Part shown: in pieces, positions 10,930 to 18,542 of the stretch | How positions within the stretch are numbered: position 1 is the first letter of the stretch | Layout: every line of letters starts with the position of its first letter | From: Coptodactyla brooksi | Lineage: Eukaryota > Arthropoda > Insecta > Coleoptera > Scarabaeidae | Direction of reading: 5' to 3' | DNA length: 25,555 nucleotides | Assembly (NCBI GenBank): GCA_033557675.1 | Contig: JAWQRM010000255.1 | Location: 1 to 25,555, forward strand | Program-made: the position numbers and the translations under genes | Notes under the pieces: model-generated | What the model saw: the letters and a program-made list of their open reading frames with translations, nothing else | What the model was told of the DNA's origin: nothing | Databases searched by the model: none

Positions 10930-11225
10930 CGAACCTAAGGTCGTGAGGTTAAGACAGATCTCTTGATTGTTAGTTTGTACGTTGATGAGGTCATGGTTTT
11001 CCTATGTATATATATTTCGAGAGCTTCCGAGATGTTCAGTTTTCCCTTTATATTGTATTATCGGCATGGACGTTGTTTCTTCAATGGTAGCTGGTTCGTG
11101 TTGACATTTTTTGGGACGTTCGATGTAATTAGAGTTGGCTCTAATGAAGTGGTATGATCTTATGCGCTCTTTATACCTCTCTTGAAACTTCCGACCTGTC
11201 TGGCCGATATACCGGTTGTCCGCGT
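10930..11225 (-). mobile_element. Penelope-like element, GIY-YIG endonuclease fragment
   Basis: On the minus strand the sequence reads YIGQTGRKFQERYKERIRSY at about 11205-11150. This is the YIG half of the GIY-YIG nuclease that follows the RT in Penelope-like elements, with the conserved Arg a few residues on. A decayed stretch follows (SNYIERPKK where SNYAQHL is usual, then the tail block with IQYKGKTEHLGSS and an in-frame stop). The GIY half and the whole RT are missing. It is a different family member from the one at 12251-13243, whose YIG region reads YIGQTRRSLKIRF. Confidence 0.65.
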
Positions 11226-11557
11226 ATTATTTGAGCATTACATCAAATAACTGTGGCAACGCCGTACGTTTGCCAATGCGATAAACATATACAGTATACT
11301 GGACAGCCTTGATATCCAGTTCAGACGTCAGCAAACCTCGATACGTTATTGAATGCAGTTGGTCGTAACGAAATCACTCCAGGATAACAATTAGAGCGAG
11401 AACTACATTAAAAAGATGTGTCTCCTTGAAAATTTTATATTAAATGCCACCGGAAAAACAAAAATCTATTCGTATAAAAAATAAAAAAGAATTCTAAAAT
11501 AAAATAAGTTCTAAAGATTCAGTGAAAAAAAAAATTATGAATTTAAAAACTAAAAGA
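11226..11557. other. AT-rich spacer, no gene seen
   Basis: No open frame or family signature. An A-rich stretch runs from about 11440 to 11550 and may be part of the flank of the mariner-like relic to the right. Confidence 0.4.
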
Positions 11558-12180
11558 TTACAAGAGCCGCTGAAATAAGTCACCCTGTGCTGCTAAACAA
11601 TATTTTAACTTGTGATAGAAATTGCTTCTAATATTAAACACCATTTCCGGTGTTACAAGGTTAGCTGCATCTATTATTTTAGCCCGCAGGGTAGCCAAAT
11701 TTTCTGCTCGCGCATGACAATAAATGGTTTGTTTCAGAAACCCCCAGAGAAAAAAATCGTTTGGGGATAAATCTGGATACCTTGGGGGCCATTTCATATT
11801 CATAACCCCTGTCGTACTCATAATGTGGTTTGGAAAGAATTTGTTAAAAATTCTCCAACCGCACGTGCATTGTGTGACAGTTTCCAAGTCTATTGCAGGA
11901 ATGTTCTGAATAGCTAAAACTATTTGTTTTTCCAGTAAGTTGCGATATATCTGGAGATTTATGTCCCATCAATAAACAAGGGATCTATTAAATGGTCACC
12001 CAAGATTCCAGCCCAAATATTAAGTTTTTGGAGATATTGAGTGCGTACAGAAAAACTTTTATGCAAGTTCTCGCAAGACCAGTAACGGACAACGAATGAA
12101 TTGTGTAAAGCAAAAGTACTCTCATTGGTGAAAACAATATTTGCAATAAAGTTTTTATGTTAATTAGCTTTTTCCGTTAG
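11558..12180 (-). mobile_element. Mariner/IS630-type DDE transposase relic
   Basis: The minus-strand reading begins near 12180 with EFREVL and reaches IVFTNESTFALHN, the first catalytic block, where the usual Asp (FSDEATF) has become Asn. It continues with YWSCENLH and LNIWAGILGDHLIDPLFIDG, typical of the DDE_3 transposases that carry WAGI and FIDG. The second catalytic block is degraded. The best piece is 11558-11887: KWPPRYPDLSPNDFFLWGFLK with the third acidic residue, then the helical tail to KLKYCLAAQGDLFQRLL and the stop. There are at least four in-frame stops. It belongs to a different branch from the relic at 1355-1990, which has the APCDFF rather than the PNDFFLWG signature. Confidence 0.8.
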
Positions 12181-12250
12181 GACCTCACGAAATTCTAATT
12201 CCCTAATTACTTTTCAATGGGTCCACTTACTTCTAGTTAAATTTTAATTG

Positions 12251-12765
12251 TCAGGTCAAAAAGGATCGAGGCAGGTATAGGAGCAGAGCCGCTATTAAAT
12301 ATTTTATTTTTGTTTTTAAAAATGTCTGTTCCGCTGCATCAGGTTGATTTTTTAAATTAACTTGTTTAATCGACTCTATTTTATCATTTATCCTGTGGTT
12401 AAGAGTAATCATGTCGGCAACCACACTGAATTTCTCTGGTTTATAATTTTTAAAATGATTTAACTTCTCTTCAAACCTAATTTTAAGAGACCTACGCGTT
12501 TGCCCTATGTAACTTCTATCGCAGTTAGTGCCACTTATTTTATAAGTTCCCGATTCGTCTATTACATATGTTTTATCTTTTGGATTTCCTAACCGGAATT
12601 TAATAGTGTTGTTATTAGTAAATACTACTTTAAAATCGAACGTTTTCAACACATTAGCTCATCCTTTAGTGGTTTTATCATAGCGGAGTTTAATGAACTG
12701 TTTAGGTTCTTCTTTAGGTGCTACCAGAAGTTTAATAAAAAATCTAACAGATGGAATGGACGGCA
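12251..12765 (-). mobile_element. Penelope-like element, 3' part: GIY-YIG endonuclease, sense on minus strand
   Basis: The open frame 12251-12652 and its upstream continuation (APKEEPKQFIKLRYDKTTKG, one stop before the open part) form the linker and endonuclease of a Penelope-like protein. Landmarks are FTNNNTIKFRLGNPKDK, SGTYKIS (GIY, with Thr in the middle), NCDRSYIGQTRRSLKIRFEE (YIG plus the conserved Arg) and a downstream Glu-rich stretch. A Cys usually found in the CTNC motif is Gly here. These nucleases cut the target during insertion. The RT that should precede it lies directly upstream on this strand but in the opposite orientation (12755-13243), so the two halves cannot make one protein. 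The 12251-12652 part itself is open. Confidence 0.75.
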
Positions 12766-13243
12766 GTGGGTAACTGTTCTTCACCTTTTCTTGCTAATTT
12801 CTTCGTGGGTTACTTTGAAACCAACTTAAAACAAACGCTTAAATATTTTCCTAAAACTAGGGTTAGGTATGTGGATGACGTGTTCGCGATTTTTTGACAC
12901 TGATAAGAGTAACATTCAAAAATTTATTAGAGAAATTAATTCCAAATACAAAACAAATTTTAAAATTTACATGTGAAATAGAAAACTAGGGGAAATTAGC
13001 TTTTCTTGATACCTTAATAATTAAAAAAGGTAATAAACTGGAATTTGATATTTTTCGAAAAGAAACTATTACAAAACGGGTGATAACTTCAGACTCTAAT
13101 CATCATTTCCAACATAAAATTTAATAGTATGATACATCGGTTGCTAAACGTTCCACTAAATAAAAATAGATATAATAAAGAACTTAAATATATAGAAGAG
13201 TTAGCTATATATAACGGGTTTAATAAAAATATAAGTTGATTGT
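12755..13243 (+). mobile_element. Penelope-like element, inverted 5' part: reverse transcriptase core
   Basis: On the plus strand the sequence reads GNCSSPFLANFFVGYFE, the block before the catalytic box, and then RYVDDVFAIF with the box at 12868-12879. After frame changes come a TLIIKKGNKLEFDIFRKE stretch and SMIHRLLNVPLNKNRYNKE, ending at NGFNKNI near 13240. This order and the YVDD box match Penelope-like RTs. N-terminal RT motifs are missing. Several one-base frameshifts around 12895-13110 break the frame. The piece is antisense to its own endonuclease at 12251-12765, with the RT's 5' end at the junction, which is what twin priming yields. Confidence 0.78.
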
Positions 13244-13980
13244 GATCACCTTGCAAGTTTTCATGTATAAATATAAAATAATAAAATAGCCTCGTAAAAT
13301 TGTTCTGTAAGGTCCATAATTATGGACCTTATTATAATTATTGTCTCCTTATGGAGGAAACAACTATAAAAACCATTGTTTCTTAGGTCCATTTAACATT
13401 TCAATTAACGTGATAAAAATTGTCGTCTAATCTATCCGTTTAGGTGGCTATTGTAAAATATGGTTTTTCTGTGTTTGACAGCAAAGTTCTTGTTGCCAGT
13501 GGGACTTGTTTTCACGGGATATTTTATTTTAATTGATAATTCTGCCTCAGAGTACATTGCTTTGGTTATTTTTAAATAATTGCGAAAAGAGTCGTTGTCC
13601 AACTTGTTGTTATATTGTTTCATATCAAAATATCATATACATATATCAAATATATCAGATATACCAAGAAGTTCTCATTTCCACGACAGCATTAATGACA
13701 GCATTTCAGTTCCTGCGAGATTTAAATGTTTGCAAGTATCAACGCGGGATTTTTACAAATAATTAATCTTATGCTTTACATTGTTGCCGATCTTGTCCAT
13801 AAATCGGTAGATTTAATAGGGTATAATTTTCATTCCGATATCTTTCATTAACCACGAATATACTCTCAGTGAAGGGTCAGACCATAAATAATGCAAGATC
13901 TACGCAGTACATGTCTGTAACGCAACATAATAGCTGCAGCACAAGATATTTTCATCTGTGCGAAGTGTACAAACAATGGT
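13244..13980. other. Unassigned AT-rich stretch with one small open frame
   Basis: A 63-codon minus-strand frame (13432-13623) reads MKQYNNKLDNDSFRNYLKIT and ends HLNG. It is polar and Lys-rich and could be an N-terminal remnant of the neighbouring Penelope-like element, but I see no diagnostic motif. ATATC-rich sequence follows at 13635-13670. No host exon was recognised. Confidence 0.35.
13309..13330. repeat. Perfect 22-bp palindrome
   Basis: AAGGTCCATAA is followed with no spacer by its reverse complement TTATGGACCTT. A related TTAGGTCCATTTA occurs at about 13385. It lies close to the outer end of the inverted RT piece of the Penelope-like copy. Confidence 0.85.
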
Positions 13981-15075
13981 AAATAAAAATACATAGCCTT
14001 ACCTGTATAATATATGTGAAAATATAGATATGTGATCCGCAAATCTCGCATTCATCCACATTTGCAAACTACCCTAGTTTTTTTACTCTAAACTTCTACA
14101 CCACAATTTCAATTTTCTACAAAAAGCATTAACTTTATCACTCGTATCCAGCGTATGGCTTGAAGATTCAAGGTATTTAATCTTTCGAATCGAATTTCTC
14201 GGCTCTTAATTCATAAACACGTTGTAAACATTTCCCACGTGATAACCATCTTGCATCGCAATAAAATAGTCACGCTGAATGTACTGCACCCATGTTTTTA
14301 CAGTGTATAGAAAAGATTCTAGATTTTGGGGACTTTTATATAATTTACTACTGTTACAACAGTAGTTAAAACAATATTTAGATTAAGACTCAATGCTTTG
14401 AAAGCCAGAGCTTCTCTGTGAGTCATATAATGTGTTCAGACGCACAGTGAAGATTTTTGTTTCATAAGTGCTTATATGTTACGCACCATCAGTGCATATT
14501 CCGACCCAATTTTTCCACTCTATGTTTACCTCGTCTATAAAATTATTTAATATAGCAAATCATGCGAGTACTGTTGCTTTCAGTTCTATTAGTTTGTACA
14601 AAAGTAGTTCTTCTACTATTGACATATCGTCACAAAATAGAACATAGGCAATGAAATGAACATCTTTATTGCAATCTGTTGCCTCATCAAGCTCAACTGA
14701 GAACAATTTGTCACGCAACTTTCCAGATGGGCAACAATATCATTTGATAGAGACAATTGTTTGGCAAAATTATCGCCAAACATAGTTTCTACATTCTCAA
14801 CTGCAACTGACAAAATAAGCTCAACACCAATGGTGTGAAGCTTTTTACGTCTGGCTATTTTATATAAAACTTTGTAAAAGGCAAGTAAAGCTTTTTCATT
14901 CACAGAAATATTTTTTTATATAATTTTTGCTCTTCACATGATTTTAATTATAATTAAAACGTACTCACTATGAAGCATTTGCAAATGTCGTTTAAGTTTA
15001 TTAGGTTTCATGGTGTGTGCTGCCAAAATTTTTGAGCAAATGACACACACGAACCTTTTTACTTCATTTACTTTA
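13980..15075 (-). mobile_element. hAT-type transposase relic with BED finger (ZBED5/SCAND3-like)
   Basis: On the minus strand, from about 15050, a BED zinc finger reads CVICSKILAAHTM, then KPNKLKRHLQMLH, with the CxxC and the His pair intact. The next block, open at 14616-14903, has LAFYKVLYKIARRKKLHTIG, as in ZBED5/SCAND3-type hAT proteins. After a deletion it continues as SVELDEATDCN, carrying the first catalytic Asp region, and WKNWVGICTDGA, carrying the second. Then come YMTHREALAFKALSL, DARWLSRGKCLQRVYELRAE and KVNAFCRKLKLW near 14100. The C-terminal dimerisation block and third acidic residue are not visible. Stops and frameshifts are frequent, so it is inactive. The domain order and spacing make the family call firm. 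Confidence 0.82.
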
Positions 15076-15210
15076 GTACCGCTAAACCCAAAATTTAAGT
15101 ATTCTTAAGAATATTTTCTTGATTTTATTTTCGGGGCCTCGCTGGTCCGTGCACTTGTTGATATTTCACTATGGTCTAATACTTGCTTACACCCACTTAA
15201 CAATATATCC

Positions 15211-16190
15211 ACGACCGAAACATGATAAACTGGCAGCCATTAGAAACCTCTGGGACAAATGGGTAGAAATATTACCAAAACTATTCAATCCAGATCAGAA
15301 CGCAACTGTTGATGAGCAGCTGGTAGCCTTTAGAGGAAGATGCCCGTTTCGGCAATACATGCCAAATAAACCGGCCAAATACGGCATTAAATTTTGGGTT
15401 CTGTGTGACAACAAGACAAGTTACGTGTGAAACATTCAAGTGTACACTGGAAAATTACCTGGAGCAGCTCCTGCAAAAAATCAAGGCTTGAGAGTGGTAT
15501 TGGATTTATCTTATGGCTTGAAAGGTCATGATATTACCTGTGATAATTTTTTTATATCCCACGAACTTGGACACATGTTGGTCAATTTCCCCCGAACTTT
15601 TGCAAACTAAAGGACGGGAAAAATTTTCTTCTCGATTTGCCTTTACCTCGGACACAACTCTTGTATCGTACTTACTTATCGAATTTGAATAAAGAAGTAG
15701 GTGGTTCAAATGAGAACAAGCCCGCTATTATTATAGACTACAACTCCACAAAAGGTGCAGTTGATACGTTGGATAAATTAATTGCTTGTTACACCAGCAA
15801 AAGGACAACAAACAGATGGCCAATAGTTGTTTTTACACATATGCTTGACATATCAGCATATAACGCATTGACATTGTTTGCATTAGTAAACACAGACTGG
15901 AAAAAATCATGTCTTCAGAAAAGGGGGTTATTCTTGGAAGGACTTGGAGAAGTACTTATCAAGTCGCATATTGCAAGGTCACATTTACCAAGAACAAAAG
16001 CAACAAGAGAAATTTTAGAAAATAGTCAAAATCGACAATCTCAAGCTACTGAGACAATTGAACCACCATGCCCAAAACTAAAAAAAAAAGAAGTAGATGC
16101 CAGTTGTGTCCAAAAACCGATAATAAAAGTTCAATTATCTGCAACAATTGTAAAATTTAATGTAGCCGTAAAGAACCTTAAGCTAAAGAA
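15211..16190 (+). mobile_element. piggyBac transposase, C-terminal two thirds (inverted segment)
   Basis: The homology starts abruptly at KHDKLAAIRNLWDKW (about 15218). ATVDEQLVAFRGRCPF carries the first catalytic Asp. After a nonsense TGA at 15428 (where Trp is expected before NIQVYTGK) comes HDITCDNFFIS with the second. After a deletion and frameshifts, SPELLQTKGREKFSSRFAFT lies in one frame near 15590-15650 and IIDYNSTKGAVDTLDK, with the third, in another at 15727-15775. All three Asp of the DDD site therefore survive. The Cys-rich C-terminal domain is also present but out of frame: after a run of ten A at about 16080 the other frame reads CQLCPKTDN, then ICNNCKI, a stop and CSRK. The long frame 15637-16236 is thus a mosaic whose first ~27 and last ~50 codons are not true transposase. 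Confidence 0.88.
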
Positions 16191-16238
16191 GCTGTATCTC
16201 TCTCACAAGGAGAGAGATACAGCTTCTTTAGCTTAAGG
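16176..16238. repeat. Perfect inverted repeat, 29-bp arms
   Basis: The arms 16176-16204 and 16210-16238 are exact reverse complements separated by ACAAG. The left arm starts CCTTAAGCTAAAG. It lies at the end of the transposase coding, so the right arm is a folded-back copy of that end. Both outer edges contain TTAA, the tetranucleotide piggyBac elements insert into, but no other terminal feature was recognised. Confidence 0.9.
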
Positions 16239-16244
16239 GCTCAG

Positions 16245-16288
16245 AAATTTGTATTTCGCAGATGCCGCCAACTGCGAAATACAAATTT
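16245..16288. repeat. Second inverted repeat, 17-bp arms
   Basis: AAATTTGTATTTCGCAG (16245-16261) and its exact reverse complement (16272-16288) are separated by ATGCCGCCAA. Pairing resumes outside the arms with GCTCA and TGAGC. It lies 6 bases after the 29-bp-arm repeat and probably belongs to the subterminal part of the piggyBac element. Confidence 0.88.
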
Positions 16289-16402
16289 GAATGAGCTATA
16301 GTTTATTCGATAGAGGAGATAGAGGGTACAAAAAGTGTAAAAACCACGTAGTGCAAATTTGCAACAATTGTATGAAATAGGTTAGAATAATACCCAGTAT
16401 TA

Positions 16403-16950
16403 GTTTCCGTCGTTCATGTCTCGTATTACGATTATCAGATCTAATTACTCTCCATATCATTTTGAAATTTTCCAATGACATAGCAGCTCGAAATATATTC
16501 CTGCCCTTTTGTGCATCCCATAGACTTCGTGTTAATTCATTGTGGGATTTGAAAACCCCAGCGAGCAGTAACGGACCAATAAATGCACCTAGATCTATAC
16601 CATCCAAATTTTGCCAAACTTCCTTATAAACACGGCGACCTTCAAGATTAGCGCGTTCAAGAACTATTTCTTTCAAGGCAGATGGGAATAACTGTGTAAA
16701 AGCGGAAACTTCGTCTTGGATACGAGAAGCAGCATAACAAGTAGGACCTGGAGTCAATGTTATCACATTTTGTGAAGCAAGCCTTCCGCTACGAATATTT
16801 GGTTCAGAACTCCATTGAATTTTTCTATCTTTAGAATACATTTTATTGCCTATGCACTCAACACTAGTGTCGTCATCTTCGTCATCTGAAGATAAATAGT
16901 CATTTTCAGAAACATGATCATCTTGTTCAGAAGGTTCTTCGTCACTGAAA
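16403..16950 (-). mobile_element. piggyBac transposase, N-terminal third (opposite strand)
   Basis: On the minus strand an acidic leader (about 16950-16850, SDEEPSEQDD, then LSSDDEDDDTS) is followed by KIQWSSEP, GPTCYAASRIQDEVSAFTQL, GAFIGPLLLAGVFKSHNELT and SLWDAQKGRNIFRAAMS. It ends at RNTRHERRK near 16405. This is the N-terminal part of a piggyBac-family (PGBD4-like) transposase, and in the family the next residues are those found at 15218 on the plus strand. The frame is open to 16296, but residues after HERRK no longer match. The 5' side carries an ATA microsatellite at 16953-16972, and a start codon further up was not identified. The two halves together cover most of a transposase. Confidence 0.85.
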
Positions 16951-16952
16951 CT

Positions 16953-16972
16953 ATAATAATAATAATAATAAT
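16953..16972. repeat. ATA trinucleotide microsatellite
   Basis: A short run of ATA triplets at the 5' side of the minus-strand piggyBac coding. Confidence 0.85.
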
Positions 16973-17102
16973 CATAATAAATTTTGTAGAAATGTACAGA
17001 TATACAAATAAAACAAAGTCATAAAATATTTAGGGTGTGCTACTTCAATTTTGGAATTTATCATAAAATGAATTTTGAACATTCATTTTGAAAACATTTC
17101 AG

Positions 17103-17619
17103 TCTCCATTCCCGGGCGACGACGAAGAAGAAGTCTTTGATTCGATAGTCAACGATGAAGTGCGGTACCCCAGGTTCTTGTCACTGGAATCGATAGCAAT
17201 TATGAGAAGAGTAAGTGTAAAAGTTTCAAATGGTCGACGTTATAATTTCTCCTCCTCTTTTCTTTTCTAGTTATTACGTAAAAACCCTGAACGACGATTG
17301 GGCTCTAGCGAACGGGACGCAGAAGACGTCAAAAAGCAGGCTTTCTTCCGCAGCATAAATTGGGAGGACCTGCTGCACAGGCAGGTCAAGCCACCTTTCG
17401 TACCGACAGTGGTAATAATTTTTATTATGGGTTTTTGAAGAGTGGGATATGTGTAACGTGTCCTTTTTTGTTTAGCGGTGTTTGGAGGACGTAAGTAACT
17501 TCGACGAGGAGTTCACGTCGGAAAAGCCGCAGCTGACGCCGCCGAAGGAGCCGCGGCCGCTCACCGATCAAGACCAGAATCTGTTCAAGGATTTTACGTA
17601 CATGGCGGACTGGTGCTGA
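17103..17619 (+). CDS. Pkn: Protein kinase N, last three coding exons (partial)
   Basis: Exons 17103-17210, 17271-17411 and 17476-17619 (36, 47 and 47 codons plus TGA) are all in phase 0 with AG acceptors and GT donors. They encode the end of an AGC kinase: SPFPGDDEEEVFDSIVNDEV in the C-lobe, NPERRLGSSERDAEDVKK near the kinase end, FFRSINWEDLL and VKPPFVPTV of the tail, VSNFDEEFTSE, the turn motif LTPPKEPR and the C-terminus FKDFTYMADWC. This is nearly residue for residue animal PKN, a Rho/Rac-activated Ser/Thr kinase acting on the actin cytoskeleton. The hydrophobic motif reads FKDFTY; human PKN has Asp at the Thr position. The N-terminal HR1 repeats, C2-like domain and most of the kinase are not in the window, so the piggyBac and probably more of the TE region lie in its introns. 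The gene is convergent with TSEN15. Confidence 0.95.
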
Positions 17620-18201
17620 CAGTAGTAGGAATAACGCTTTTTCTTTAGGGGATGACGGTTAAGAAATTACTACTACAGCTCGTCTAATATATATATATAT
17701 ACACCATATACATTTATTTATGCAATATGAGTAATAAGTGTCTACGTTACGTGCTAAAACACAAGATTAATTTTATTACTTTTGCGGAAGGCGTATCGTC
17801 CTATAATATTCATGTACAATATTACGATTACGGCTAGAGTTTAAGTTACAAACTAACGAAGAAGTTCACTGAAGGTATATATCTCGAAGACGTTTCTTTC
17901 TTTTTTTCATTGTTAACGATTAATTTTTAAATCTTATTTAAGAATTTGTATATATTTTATAGTGAAAAGTATTTAAACTGTATTAAAAAAAAAAAAATTG
18001 AAAATGTATAAGAGTGATCGGATCTTCCAACAATTTAAACAATGTACCGTACGCTATACACACATATGTAGCAGTTTCTTTCGCTGAAGAGAAGAAAGAG
18101 GAAAACAATTTTCGTTGGGAAGTGCCTCGGAGTTAGCGCGCGTAGTTTTTGTATATATATCGTCTAACGTAATCATATTTTTTGATGCTTTAAAGTATAT
18201 A

Positions 18202-18232
<31 letters not shown>

Positions 18233-18480
18233 CATACGTATATGAACATATACACACAATACAATAATAAACGTAAAGAATTTTCATGTAAGTTTTCATA
18301 CCATAAATGTATTAAACGACAGGTTAAGAACACAAGACGTGTTTTTATTTATCAGTACACATCCAATCACGTTTTTTTTTCCTATAATTATAAAAATAAT
18401 ATATATATATGCACATCGATCTTAAGTAAACAAACAAAAAAAATATATAAAATTACATAAAGGGCTCCATTAGAAGAAAA
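17620..18480 (+). other. Pkn 3' untranslated region and intergenic spacer
   Basis: No coding is seen. Short AT runs occur at 17688-17700 and 18211-18232, an A run at 17985-17997, and AATAAA-type signals at about 18264 and 18311 that could end the Pkn transcript. The spacer separates two convergent genes, so the 3' ends of both transcripts probably lie here. Confidence 0.45.
18211..18232. repeat. AT microsatellite
   Basis: An AT dinucleotide run inside a longer imperfect AT-rich tract that starts at about 18196. Confidence 0.85.
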
Positions 18481-18542
18481 TTTAATAAAAACACAACTTT
18501 CGTTTAGCTCTCGTGCATTTTCTCGTTTATTAACACAAATTT

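Noticed and set aside
10963..11157. 64-codon plus-strand frame, hydrophobic.
   Set aside because: Opposite strand of the Penelope-like endonuclease fragment.
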